Origin: Pseudomonadota bacterium
Lineage (GTDB): Bacteria; Pseudomonadota; Gammaproteobacteria; Burkholderiales; Burkholderiaceae_B
Direction: 5' to 3'
Assembly: GCA_023440825.1 (NCBI GenBank)
Contig: JAEXRL010000027.1
Coordinates: 29,524 to 93,523, forward strand
DNA length: 64,000 nt
Shown: positions 27,887 to 36,415 of the stretch, in pieces
Layout of the letters: each line of letters opens with the position of its first letter
Numbering within the stretch: the first letter of the stretch is position 1
Notes under the pieces: generated by a model
Told to the model about the DNA's origin: nothing
Databases searched by the model: none
What the model saw: only the letters and a program-made list of their open reading frames with translations
Position numbers and translations under genes: made by a program

Positions 27887-28759
27887 CTATTCCTGCTTAC
27901 CCAGGGCCCTTGCCTGACGAACATGCCCTTCGAGCTCTTCGAACGATGGACGCTCGGTGGAGAACAATACCTTACGACCAAACTCAATCGCTAATTGCGG
28001 TGGATACCCATTCATATTGGCCAGCAAGGTCACCTTGATGCACTCCAGCACCTTTGTCGCATCTGCACCGCGGCGCTCGACCGTAGCCGCCAAAGGCGCA
28101 ACAAAGCCGTAGGCCAGCAAAATACCCAAAAACGTGCCCACCATGGCTTTAGAAATAAGATCTGCCAAAATAGCGGGAGGCTGATCTACTGAAGCCAGGG
28201 CTTTGACCACCCCCAACACGGCAGCCACGATACCAAAAGCAGGTAAAGCGTCCGCCACTTCGCGCAAGGCGCGTGCTGGCACGTTACATTCGTGCTGATA
28301 GGTTTCAATATCCTGATCCATCAGCGTTTCAATTTCCAGCGAGCTCATATTCCCGCTAATCATCAAACGCAAATAATCGGTAATAAAGCTCATCAGCACA
28401 GGATCTTTGAGCACATTGGTATGTTCGGCAAAAATAGGACTATTCGCCGGATCCTCAATATCGTTTTCGATGGACATCATGCCATCGCGACGCGCCTTGT
28501 TCAGCAGCAAATACAGCAGCCCCATCAACTGCATGTACAACGCCTTATCATATGGGCTGCTTTTCACCGCTTTAGGAATCGCGGCAGCCAAGGCCTTCAC
28601 GGACTTACCACTATTGGAGGCAAAATAAGCCCCCAGAGCGGCGCCGCCGATTAAGGTAAGCTCAAGTGGCTGCAATAAAGCACCAAGGTGCCCACCTAGT
28701 CCGACAAAACTGCCAAACACGGAGATAAATACGATAACGTAACCAATCAGTAGTAGCAC
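27887..28759 (-). CDS. motA: MotA, stator proton-channel protein
   Basis: A 290-aa protein with four membrane segments, N-terminal MLLIGYVIVFISVFGSF-type helix and the C-terminal pair containing PAFGIVAAVLGVVKAL, and a large cytoplasmic loop that contacts the rotor. The start is GTG at 28759, supported by AGGG seven bases upstream. The leader contains a duplicated 19-base segment (28764-28811). It forms the stator with MotB and heads the motAB-che transcript after flhDC. Confidence 0.96.
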   Translation of the reverse strand: MLLLIGYVIVFISVFGSFVGLGGHLGALLQPLELTLIGGAALGAYFASNSGKSVKALAAAIPKAVKSSPYDKALYMQLMGLLYLLLNKARRDGMMSIENDIEDPANSPIFAEHTNVLKDPVLMSFITDYLRLMISGNMSSLEIETLMDQDIETYQHECNVPARALREVADALPAFGIVAAVLGVVKALASVDQPPAILADLISKAMVGTFLGILLAYGFVAPLAATVERRGADATKVLECIKVTLLANMNGYPPQLAIEFGRKVLFSTERPSFEELEGHVRQARALGKQE

Positions 28760-28763
28760 TGGT

Positions 28764-28811
28764 ATGCCCTAGTTCAAATATGGACCTTAATCATGGCCCT
28801 ATTCAAATATG
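28764..28811 (-). repeat. Near-perfect 19-bp direct repeat in the motA leader
   Basis: On the plus strand ATGCCCTAGTTCAAATATG (28764-28782) and ATGGCCCTATTCAAATATG (28793-28811) differ by one inserted base each. The copies are offset by 29 bases. On the transcript strand each copy carries an AGGGC ribosome-binding-like core, and the copy next to motA supplies its Shine-Dalgarno. It could be a recent slippage duplication or paired regulator sites. Confidence 0.7.
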
Positions 28812-28918
28812 TCAAAACAGCACGTCAGACCGGGTTTTTACCGCTAGATTAAGGTTTACTCAATAAGCGACCTGCAATAGCGTACACAACCCCAGCTTTA
28901 CGTACTTTTAAAATTGAA
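28812..28918 (-). promoter_or_regulatory. flhC-motA intergenic region
   Basis: About 107 bases remain between flhC and the motA leader repeat. I see no strong terminator after flhC and no clear sigma-28 box. On the minus strand a TTGACA-like hexamer lies next to the distal repeat copy (28803-28815), which could be part of a promoter placed over the repeats. Read-through from flhDC is equally possible. Confidence 0.3.
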
Positions 28919-29563
28919 TTATTTAGTCTTAGGTATAGTTTCAGGCCCGACTAAGACTGGCACTGTTTCCGCTGCTAAAGACACCTTGTCATGCTCATCC
29001 TTTTGGCGCTGTGTTTTTTTGGCTGTCGCTTTACTGGCGCGACGTGTTTTACCTGCACGCGGTGGTGGACGACAAATTGCACAAATAAAACCAGTACGCG
29101 GATCGTGAGCATGCGACACAAACTCGCCCCCACAACGCTCGCACTGCGATAATTGCACCATACCGCTATCGAAGAATCGCAATAGCATCCACGCACGGGT
29201 AAAGCTCAGGACGGGCTCTTCGCTTGGAACGCTACATCCTGCCTCGGACTGCTCGAGGTATAAGCGGTAGGCTTCAATTAAGGCTTGAGCTCGTGAGCAT
29301 TGCGCGTGCGTTTCCATATAACGAAAAACGCTGTAAAAAAGACTGGAATGGATATTAGGGAGCCAAGTCATGAACCAGTCCACAGAAAAGGGCAACATGC
29401 CTTTAGGCGGAGAGCAAGCCCGTATTTCTCGGTATAGTCTGGCAAGGCGGTCATAGCTTAGAGAGGTTTCCGCTTGCAGCACCTGCAAGCGGGCACCTAA
29501 TACGATCATGTCGCTCGCCATCTGGATTTCTTGTGCTTCCTTAGCAACACTTTTGCTAGTCAT
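28919..29563 (-). CDS. flhC: FlhC, flagellar master transcription activator subunit
   Basis: A 214-aa subunit of the FlhD4C2 activator of class 2 flagellar genes. The zinc-binding cysteine pattern is present: CERCGGEF ... FICAICRPP (C-X2-C and C-X2-C). The N-terminal VAKEAQEIQMASDMIVLGARLQVLQAETSLS is also typical. It starts four bases after flhD. It has a basic, lysine-rich C-terminal tail. Confidence 0.96.
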   Translation of the reverse strand: MTSKSVAKEAQEIQMASDMIVLGARLQVLQAETSLSYDRLARLYREIRACSPPKGMLPFSVDWFMTWLPNIHSSLFYSVFRYMETHAQCSRAQALIEAYRLYLEQSEAGCSVPSEEPVLSFTRAWMLLRFFDSGMVQLSQCERCGGEFVSHAHDPRTGFICAICRPPPRAGKTRRASKATAKKTQRQKDEHDKVSLAAETVPVLVGPETIPKTK

Positions 29564-29567
29564 GAAA

Positions 29568-29894
29568 TCAGGAGACCGACTCAGCTAATGTTTTTTGGGA
29601 CAACAAGATAGTTGAATGTGCTTGTTGCAATACGCCTCCCAGTACATCTTGAGTTAGAGCACTGAGCAGATCGTAGTCGTTGAAACGAAATCCACAAATT
29701 AAGGAGTTTGAGCCTGCCAAGCGGACCAGTTGCGCAGGGGACAGTCGCATAATGGTTTCAGCGACATCCGCATCAAACCCAAGCCTGAACATTCCAGCTG
29801 CAAAATTCTCACGCAACAAGCGCTGGGCCAACATCAAGTACGACAAGTTGACTTCTCGAATGTCATTTAGCAGTGAGTTTTCCGTTACGGGCAT
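29568..29894 (-). CDS. flhD: FlhD, flagellar master transcription activator subunit
   Basis: A 108-aa partner of FlhC. The motif LNDIREVNLSYLMLAQRLLREN and the central LSPAQLVRLAGSNSLICGFRF match the family, including the conserved Cys in the latter. A strong AAGGAGG lies about six bases before the ATG. The gene heads the flhDC operon and its promoter must lie in the AT-rich region to the right. Confidence 0.96.
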   Translation of the reverse strand: MPVTENSLLNDIREVNLSYLMLAQRLLRENFAAGMFRLGFDADVAETIMRLSPAQLVRLAGSNSLICGFRFNDYDLLSALTQDVLGGVLQQAHSTILLSQKTLAESVS

Positions 29895-30364
29895 GTCGCC
29901 CTCCTTGTAAAAGCTATTTCTTAATCAAGAGCTGGTAACACAAGATCATTAAACACATGATTTGTTACAGCACCATGCCAATAACACGCAAATAAAGCTC
30001 ATTAGATACATAAAAGCGCATGAAATGTAGCAAAAATCACTACAACCATACGTTGAAAACATGAAAGTCGACTAAATTATGTATCAAACGTATCCATATT
30101 GCCAAAGATATTAACAGAAAGAGGAGTAAATGTAGCTTAAACAGTGCTTCTGTTACATGATATTAATCAAATAATTAACCGATAAAGCAAACAACGTCCG
30201 ATAATCACTACAACTCTACACTATTGAAAGTATAAACATGCTCTAGCGTATCATCGCTACCTAAAGCATTACAAAGCTGTATTTACGCCACTTGCTATGC
30301 TTTTGAGATCATTTATAGTAGAGCTTATAGATATCAAACTGCTACTTTTTACAAAAGGCTTGCA
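29895..30364. promoter_or_regulatory. Long AT-rich control region between flhDC and the divergent lipoprotein gene
   Basis: These 470 bases contain no gene. They are clearly AT-richer than the flanking genes. They hold a partial inverted repeat (GTAACA ... TGTTAC with inner ATCAT/ATGAT, about 29934-29967), a second TGTTACATGATATT near 30150, and a start-stop element GAGGAGTAAATGTAG on the plus strand (30121-30135). Long leaders and multiple promoters are known for flhDC in other bacteria, where many global regulators act. None of those sites can be named here. Confidence 0.55.
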
Positions 30365-30859
30365 ATGATACCCAATGTAAAAATAGTAACATCTTTTGCG
30401 GCCCTAGCAATTCTGACAGCTTGTGCCAGTCAATACACAACGCAATCGCCAAATAGCACGCAGCACATCACTGAGCCAGGACAACGTTCGGCCGTGGTGC
30501 TTTCCGCCTTAACCTTACTCAACACCCCGTACCGCTACGGTGGCACTCACCCCAGCACAGGATTCGACTGCAGTGGTTTAGTGCTGTATGTGTTTCAAGA
30601 ACAGTTTAGTATCGGCATGCCTCGCAGCACACGCGAACAAGCACTTACGGGTCGTCAGATCAAGTTAGATAGCCTGCAAGCGGGCGACTTGGTATTTTTC
30701 AATACCTTGGGCACACCCTACTCTCATGTTGGTATCTACATAGGCGACGGGCAGTTTATTAATGCACCGTCCAGCGGTGGGCAAGTACGCATAGACTCGC
30801 TGCATAACCCCTACTACAAAAAACGGTTCACAGCAGCGCGCAGCTTATTTGACAGCTAG
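30365..30859 (+). CDS. NlpC/P60-family lipoprotein, predicted peptidoglycan endopeptidase
   Basis: A 164-aa lipoprotein. The lipobox LTAC gives acylated Cys20. The NlpC/P60 domain (about 45-160) has the nucleophile in FDCSGLV (Cys69) and the general-base His in YSHVGIYIGDGQF (His121). The third position, usually His in FIHAP-type motifs, is Asn133 (FINAPSSGG). Family members such as Spr/MepS cut peptide cross-links in the periplasm. It is monocistronic, divergent from flhDC, with AAGG seven bases before the ATG. It is convergent with glpD. Confidence 0.92.
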   Translation: MIPNVKIVTSFAALAILTACASQYTTQSPNSTQHITEPGQRSAVVLSALTLLNTPYRYGGTHPSTGFDCSGLVLYVFQEQFSIGMPRSTREQALTGRQIKLDSLQAGDLVFFNTLGTPYSHVGIYIGDGQFINAPSSGGQVRIDSLHNPYYKKRFTAARSLFDS

Positions 30860-30887
30860 CGTATAGGATGACAGTTTTATAACCCAG

Positions 30888-32477
30888 CTACGGTACAAGC
30901 TTATAGGTTTCGCATAAGGCCAGAAACTGGGCTAACTGCGGGTCAGCAATGGACTCATCTTGCATAATCTGCGCCACGACAGGCGCAATGCGAGCTGCTT
31001 CCCTAGCGTCCAGAAACAAAAGACGAAAGCGCCGTGCCAGCATATCCTCAACAGTGCGCGCATACTCAAAGCGGCATGCAAAGCGCACCATGGCCTCACT
31101 TAATCCAGCACTTAGCTCATGGTCTGCCCCGGGCAAACTTTGTACCCAATCTACCTCACTGCCATAAGCCTGCAAACCAGGCGCCTGCGTTAAGGAATGC
31201 TGCGCTTTTTCTAGGGGAGCACCTAGCAAACGGAAATCAGCCGTACGACTGGGCTGGCTAACCTGAATCAAATTAGCCTGAGAACACTTTTTGATAATAT
31301 CTTCGGCCATGGCGCGATAAGTCGTCCACTTGCCACCCGTAACAGATACCAAACCACTGGGGCTGATGACTATCGTATGTTCACGACTGATCTTTTTGGT
31401 ATCGGTTCCTTCATTACTTAAGGGCTTAACCAGTGGACGAAGACCTGCCCAAACGCTGAGCACATCAGAGCGTTGAGGTGGACGACGCAGATATTTAGCC
31501 GCCTCGCCCAGAATAAAGTCTATCTCCTGAGTCAGCGCACGAGGCTCAAGCTCGGTATGCTCTACCGCCGTATCCGTAGTACCCAAAATAAGTTTGCCCA
31601 GCCAGGGAACAGCAAATAAAACCCGGCCATCTTTGGTTTTTGGAATAAGTAAGGCGTGCTCGCCCCCCAAAAACTCCTGATCCACCACGACATGCACACC
31701 TTGGCTAGGCGACACCATACTTTGCTGTGGTCGACCAGCGGTGTCGTTGTCCAGTTCACGTATACTATCCACCCACACCCCAGTGGCATTAACCACGCAT
31801 TTACTGTGTACCTCGTACTCGCGCCCGGTTTCCTGATCGCGGCACCGCACTCCGCTCACTCGCCCTTGTGTATGCAACACATCGATAACGGGCGTGTAGT
31901 TCAAAATTAGGGCCCCTTGTGCGGCTGCACTGCGCGCTAGCGTAAGTGCCAGGCGCGCATCATCAAACTGGCCGTCCCAGTACTGCACACCACCTTTTAA
32001 ACTTTCACCGCGCACACCAGGCAAGAGCTCGGCAACACGCCGCTTGGGTAAGACCTGCGTATGCCCAAGCCCATCTGCACCTGCCAATAAGTCATACATA
32101 TTCAGCCCTAGCCCATAAAAAGGCATCTCCCAACGGCTATAACTGGGCATAACGAAAGCCAGAGGCTGAGCCAGATGCGCTGCATTACGTAGTAACTGAC
32201 GCCGCTCGTGCAAAGCCTGACGCACCAGGCAAATATCGCCTTGGGCTAAATAACGCACTCCCCCGTGCACCAGTTTGGTGGCACGCGATGAGGTCCCCTT
32301 CGCTAAATCATGGGCTTCCAGCAGCACGACAGATAGCCCGCGCAGCACGGCGTCCAAGGCTACGCCCAAACCAGTGGCGCCACCGCCAATAATGATCAGA
32401 TCGGCTTTCTGCTTGCGCTCAAGAGCAGAAAACAAGCGTGAACGATCAGTGACTAAAGGAGAGTTACGTGTTGTCAT
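30888..32477 (-). CDS. glpD: Aerobic glycerol-3-phosphate dehydrogenase
   Basis: A 529-aa FAD enzyme that oxidises glycerol-3-phosphate to dihydroxyacetone phosphate and passes electrons to quinone at the inner membrane. The N-terminal dinucleotide-binding motif LIIIGGGATGLGVALDAVLRG, the substrate-site segments TKLVHGGVRYL and GKLILGTTDT, and the family segment SVTGGKWTTYRAMAED are visible. It is divergent from glpK, and together they turn glycerol into a glycolytic intermediate. No glpF or glpR is in the window. Confidence 0.96.
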   Translation of the reverse strand: MTTRNSPLVTDRSRLFSALERKQKADLIIIGGGATGLGVALDAVLRGLSVVLLEAHDLAKGTSSRATKLVHGGVRYLAQGDICLVRQALHERRQLLRNAAHLAQPLAFVMPSYSRWEMPFYGLGLNMYDLLAGADGLGHTQVLPKRRVAELLPGVRGESLKGGVQYWDGQFDDARLALTLARSAAAQGALILNYTPVIDVLHTQGRVSGVRCRDQETGREYEVHSKCVVNATGVWVDSIRELDNDTAGRPQQSMVSPSQGVHVVVDQEFLGGEHALLIPKTKDGRVLFAVPWLGKLILGTTDTAVEHTELEPRALTQEIDFILGEAAKYLRRPPQRSDVLSVWAGLRPLVKPLSNEGTDTKKISREHTIVISPSGLVSVTGGKWTTYRAMAEDIIKKCSQANLIQVSQPSRTADFRLLGAPLEKAQHSLTQAPGLQAYGSEVDWVQSLPGADHELSAGLSEAMVRFACRFEYARTVEDMLARRFRLLFLDAREAARIAPVVAQIMQDESIADPQLAQFLALCETYKLVP

Positions 32478-32668
32478 GAGGCTATAGTGGATGGCAGGAT
32501 GTCACGCTGATCAAGCGCTTATAATCCTTGCTATGTAAGTGTAATTCCCTACATTTTAACGTCTTAGCCAAACAATTGCTGCTTGGCAGACTGTAATTTT
32601 TATGCTGACATTTATCTGCGCTATGCTCAGCATGGCCTAGCCAACCCACTACTGCCCCATCTTTACTT
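32478..32668. promoter_or_regulatory. glpD / glpK divergent promoter region
   Basis: These 191 bases hold an inverted repeat ATGCTGA (32602-32608) and TCAGCAT (32627-32633), separated by 18 bases, about 35 bases before the glpK start. A TATGCT hexamer at 32622-32627 may be a -10 element. No Shine-Dalgarno precedes the glpK ATG. GlpR control is usual for these genes, but no GlpR consensus was identified. Confidence 0.45.
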
Positions 32669-34162
32669 ATGACCTTTATCCTCGCGCTTGATCAAGGCAC
32701 CTCCAGTTCACGTAGCGTTGTGCTCAATGCACAAGGTGAAATTATCAGCATGGCTCAACGTGAGCTAAGGCAATATTTTCCCCAGCCTGGCTGGGTCGAA
32801 CACTGTCCAGAGGAAATTTGGCAAAGTCAGCTCGAGACGGCACAACAGGCCATACAGCAGGCCGGCATACGCGCTGAAGATATCGCCTCTATTGGCATAA
32901 CCAACCAACGTGAAACCACCATACTTTGGGATAGACGCACTGGCCAAGTCTTACACAAAGCCATAGTTTGGCAAGACAGGCGAGCAGAAAACTATTGCCT
33001 ACAATGGCGTGAACAAGGATTAGGCCCCTTGGTTCAAGAGCGTACGGGCCTAGTCATTGATGCCTACTTTTCGGCCTCCAAGCTGCGCTGGCTGCTTGAC
33101 ACGCTACCTGGCGCCCGACAACTGGCAGAACAAGGTCACCTAGCCTGCGGCACCGTGGACAGTTGGCTGCTGTGGAAGCTAAGTGGTGGCGAACGCCATT
33201 TAACCGACTACAGCAATGCCGCGCGTACCATGCTGTTTAATATCCATACGCAACAATGGGACCCGGACTTACTGAACCTATTCCAGATCCCCCCCAGCCT
33301 GCTTCCCCAAGCGCTCCCCTCCAGTGCTGACTATGGCTACACCCACTCCGGCGAGCGGTCTCATGCTATTCCAATACGAGGCGTGGCGGGCGACCAACAA
33401 AGTGCTTTATTTGGGCAAGCCTGTTTTCACCCAGGCATGGTAAAAAACACCTATGGCACAGGCTGTTTTATGCTGATGCATACGGGCAATGAGTGCCACC
33501 CATCTGAGCATGGGCTACTAAGCACAAGCGCAGCACAAGCACAGGGCCGCGCTGAATATGCCCTGGAAGGCAGCGTTTTTATCGGTGGTGCCGTCGTACA
33601 GTGGCTACGGGACGGTTTGGGTGCCTTTGAAAAAAGCCCTCAAGTGGAGGCTCTGGCTGCCAGTGTGAATGATAGCCAGGGGGTATTGTTTGTACCCGCT
33701 TTTACTGGCCTTGGTGCCCCCTACTGGGACGCGCACGCGCGCGGCACCTTGACGGGCATCACACGAGGCACCAGCATGGCTCATATTGCTCGTGCAGCCT
33801 TAGACAGTATTGCTTACCAGAGTGCGATGTTATTACAGGCCATGCAAAGCGATAATGCTCAAAGCGATTTTCACCCTATTCAGCAATTACGCGTGGATGG
33901 GGGGGCTTGCCAGAATAACTTACTCATGCAATTTCAAGCTGATTTGCTAGGCATTCCTGTTGTACGCCCCTTGATTACCGAAACCACGGTAATGGGAGCC
34001 GCCTATCTGGCCGGTCTGGGTGCGGGGGTATATCGAGATCAGCGCGATATAGAAAAAATCTGGCAAGTCGAACGCGTATTCGAACCTCAATTATCCCGCG
34101 ATCAAGCCGAACACCTCATGAATCAATGGGAGCGCGCTGTACGCCAGGCGCGCACACAGTAA
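32669..34162 (+). CDS. glpK: Glycerol kinase
   Basis: A 497-aa FGGY-family kinase that phosphorylates glycerol to glycerol-3-phosphate in the cytosol. Diagnostic segments: LALDQGTSSSRSVV, SIGITNQRETTILWDRRTG, VAGDQQSALFGQACF, NTYGTGCFML and LRVDGGACQNNLLMQFQADLL. Length is normal. Its product feeds the divergent GlpD. Confidence 0.98.
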   Translation: MTFILALDQGTSSSRSVVLNAQGEIISMAQRELRQYFPQPGWVEHCPEEIWQSQLETAQQAIQQAGIRAEDIASIGITNQRETTILWDRRTGQVLHKAIVWQDRRAENYCLQWREQGLGPLVQERTGLVIDAYFSASKLRWLLDTLPGARQLAEQGHLACGTVDSWLLWKLSGGERHLTDYSNAARTMLFNIHTQQWDPDLLNLFQIPPSLLPQALPSSADYGYTHSGERSHAIPIRGVAGDQQSALFGQACFHPGMVKNTYGTGCFMLMHTGNECHPSEHGLLSTSAAQAQGRAEYALEGSVFIGGAVVQWLRDGLGAFEKSPQVEALAASVNDSQGVLFVPAFTGLGAPYWDAHARGTLTGITRGTSMAHIARAALDSIAYQSAMLLQAMQSDNAQSDFHPIQQLRVDGGACQNNLLMQFQADLLGIPVVRPLITETTVMGAAYLAGLGAGVYRDQRDIEKIWQVERVFEPQLSRDQAEHLMNQWERAVRQARTQ

Positions 34163-34176
34163 ATGGACATCAGCTC

Positions 34177-34641
34177 ATGCTACAAAAAGTCGTTTTAGCC
34201 ATCGCAATTTTCATCGCAGCACTGCTAGCCTTAAGTTTCGGCGAAACGGTACTGACTCAACTTCTAAGCTGGTTTAGTTGGCTTAGTGGGTATGTCATTC
34301 CGGATCTGACTCAACTTATGCAGCAAAGTGTCCAGTTTGTGCAACAGAATTGGTTAAAAGTGATTCTGGCAGCGGTGATCGCTATAGTCGCCCTACTTTG
34401 GCTTAGCCAGAACCGAGAAGAAACGCTAGCGCAGCCAAGCAACAGAAGAAAAATCGCCATTATTCTTGCCGTATTACTTGGCTGGTTAGGCGCGCACCGC
34501 TTTTACCTAGGGCAAATAGGCTGGGGCATTATTTACCTGATTTTGTTCAATATCTACTTACCGCTGGTCGTTTTTATAGCTTTGCTCGATGCCCTGCGGT
34601 ATGCCTTCATGAGCGAACAGGAATTCAACCTTAAACGGTAA
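34177..34641 (+). CDS. TM2-domain membrane protein
   Basis: A 154-aa protein. Two hydrophobic segments (about 5-25 and 65-85) are followed by a TM2 domain: AVLLGWLGAHRFYLGQIGWGIIYL then LALLDALRYAF-like end. The GxHRFYLG motif is the mark of TM2 proteins. The start is the ATG at 34177, 14 bases after glpK; a longer frame overlapping glpK is unlikely. TM2 proteins have no settled function. It is probably cotranscribed with glpK. Confidence 0.8.
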   Translation: MLQKVVLAIAIFIAALLALSFGETVLTQLLSWFSWLSGYVIPDLTQLMQQSVQFVQQNWLKVILAAVIAIVALLWLSQNREETLAQPSNRRKIAIILAVLLGWLGAHRFYLGQIGWGIIYLILFNIYLPLVVFIALLDALRYAFMSEQEFNLKR

Positions 34642-34646
34642 ACAGC

Positions 34647-36314
34647 CTAGGCTGGGTCGGCGTCGTCAAGTCTGCTTATGTGCTCAACGGCCTGCAGCGC
34701 TGAACTTAAGTCTGGGTATACGCGCCGCTCAAACAACTGGGCCAGCACCCCCATTTTCTTTAGTTTATTACGCACTTTGTCGTTTGCCTCGGTAATCAGC
34801 AGCTCACGCCCTTGGGCCTGTAGCTGCTGAATGACGCCTTCAAATACCTGTAGGGCCGTGACATCGAGAAAAGGAACGTAATTCAGGCGCAACACAATAT
34901 AACGGCTTTCTGCTGGCAGGTTTTTCATCGCTTGCTGGAAAGTTTCGACTGCCGCAAAGAAGATGGGCCCCTCTATGCTATAGACGGCAATATTGTCGGC
35001 TACAGCAGATCCTGTGGGCAAATCAGCCGCCCGCTGTACTTCACGCTCACTTTGCAAGCGTACCTGCACACTATCCGCGGTGCGCTTTAACACATACAAC
35101 ATGGCCAGCACCACGCCGATATTCACCGCCACCACTAAATCGGCCAATACGGTTAAGGAAAAGGTTACCCATAAAATAAATAAGTCGATCCAGGGGGCGC
35201 GCTTTTGCATTTGTAGCACTAGCCGAACCTGGCTCATGTTCCAGGCCACCATGAACAAAATAGCGGCTAAACACGTCAAGGGAATATAAGAGGCTAAAGG
35301 CGCCAGTATCAGTAAAATGAGTACCAGCACCAAACAATGCACAATACCCGCTATGGGACTATTTCCACCATTGCGAATATTGGTCGCAGTCCGGGCAATT
35401 GCACCGGTAGCGGCGATCCCTCCAAACAAAGGAGTTAATATATTCGCCACTCCCTGCCCGACCAGTTCTTGATTAGAGTTATGACGAGAACCCGTCATAT
35501 TGTCAGCGACCACAGCTGATAACAAGGACTCAATCGCCCCGAGCATAGCAATGGCAAACGCTGGGCCAATTAGCTCCACCACACGACTTAAGCTGAGCTC
35601 AGGCAAAGTAAAAGATGGTAGGCCACGAGGAATTTCTCCAAACGCACTGCCTATAGTGCTGACTCCCTTGAACTGAAACACTGCCTGTAAAGATGTCACA
35701 AGCAATAAGGCGACTAAGGGGCCCGGGACACGCGCAAACAAACGAATACGCGGGGTCGCAATAAGTATACCCAGCGCCAAGAAGCCCAACACCGTAGTGG
35801 CCAGGTTAAGTTGCGTAATATGAGTTAACAAGAACCACAGCTTCTGATGAAAATGGGTACCTTGCACTTCAGGTAAGCCAAAGAAATCACGCCACTGGCC
35901 TACCCAAATAATGACGCCAATACCCGCTGTAAAACCAATAATGACAGGATCCGGGATATAACGTATGACCGCTCCAAGGCGAAGCAAGCCCAAGAGTAGC
36001 AAGATGATGCCCGCCATCAGCGTGGCAATTTGTAGCCCCTCAACACCATACTGCGCCACTACGCCAGCCAAAATTACAATAAAGGCGCCAGTGGGACCGG
36101 CAATCTGTACTTGGCTCCCTCCTAGCACCGACACCGCCAGTCCCGCAATAATGGCAGTGTAAATACCTTGTTCTGGTTTCACCCCAGAGGCGATAGCAAA
36201 TGCCATCGCCAACGGTAATGCAACAATACCAACAATTAAGCCGGCAATAATATTAGGGAGCCAATTTTTAGGGGCCAACAGGCCCGTCTTCTGAGCTTGC
36301 AGCAGAGCGATCAT
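34647..36314 (-). CDS. SulP-family anion (sulfate or bicarbonate) permease with STAS domain
   Basis: A 555-aa transporter. About 10-12 membrane segments include the SulP signatures LPLAMAFAIASGVKPEQGIYTAIIAG and GPTGAFIVI. A cytoplasmic STAS domain occupies about residues 440-545 (YIVLRLNYVPFLDVTALQVFEGVIQQLQ). Substrate cannot be told from sequence: SulP members move sulfate, bicarbonate or other anions. The start is set at ATG 36314. An upstream TTG is possible; neither has a clear Shine-Dalgarno. Confidence 0.9.
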   Translation of the reverse strand: MIALLQAQKTGLLAPKNWLPNIIAGLIVGIVALPLAMAFAIASGVKPEQGIYTAIIAGLAVSVLGGSQVQIAGPTGAFIVILAGVVAQYGVEGLQIATLMAGIILLLLGLLRLGAVIRYIPDPVIIGFTAGIGVIIWVGQWRDFFGLPEVQGTHFHQKLWFLLTHITQLNLATTVLGFLALGILIATPRIRLFARVPGPLVALLLVTSLQAVFQFKGVSTIGSAFGEIPRGLPSFTLPELSLSRVVELIGPAFAIAMLGAIESLLSAVVADNMTGSRHNSNQELVGQGVANILTPLFGGIAATGAIARTATNIRNGGNSPIAGIVHCLVLVLILLILAPLASYIPLTCLAAILFMVAWNMSQVRLVLQMQKRAPWIDLFILWVTFSLTVLADLVVAVNIGVVLAMLYVLKRTADSVQVRLQSEREVQRAADLPTGSAVADNIAVYSIEGPIFFAAVETFQQAMKNLPAESRYIVLRLNYVPFLDVTALQVFEGVIQQLQAQGRELLITEANDKVRNKLKKMGVLAQLFERRVYPDLSSALQAVEHISRLDDADPA

Positions 36315-36415
36315 GTTTAGCGACAATTACAAAACGTTAAAAAACCATACTTGATCATGACACAGCACAAGCATAACGTCCACGCTCATCACTCAGGCTG
36401 CCTTGCTCATACCGG

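Noticed and set aside
34643..34654. Palindrome CAGCCTAGGCTG at the convergent ends of the TM2 and SulP genes.
   Set aside because: Too short, with no loop and no T-run, and it overlaps the end of the SulP coding region; not called a terminator.
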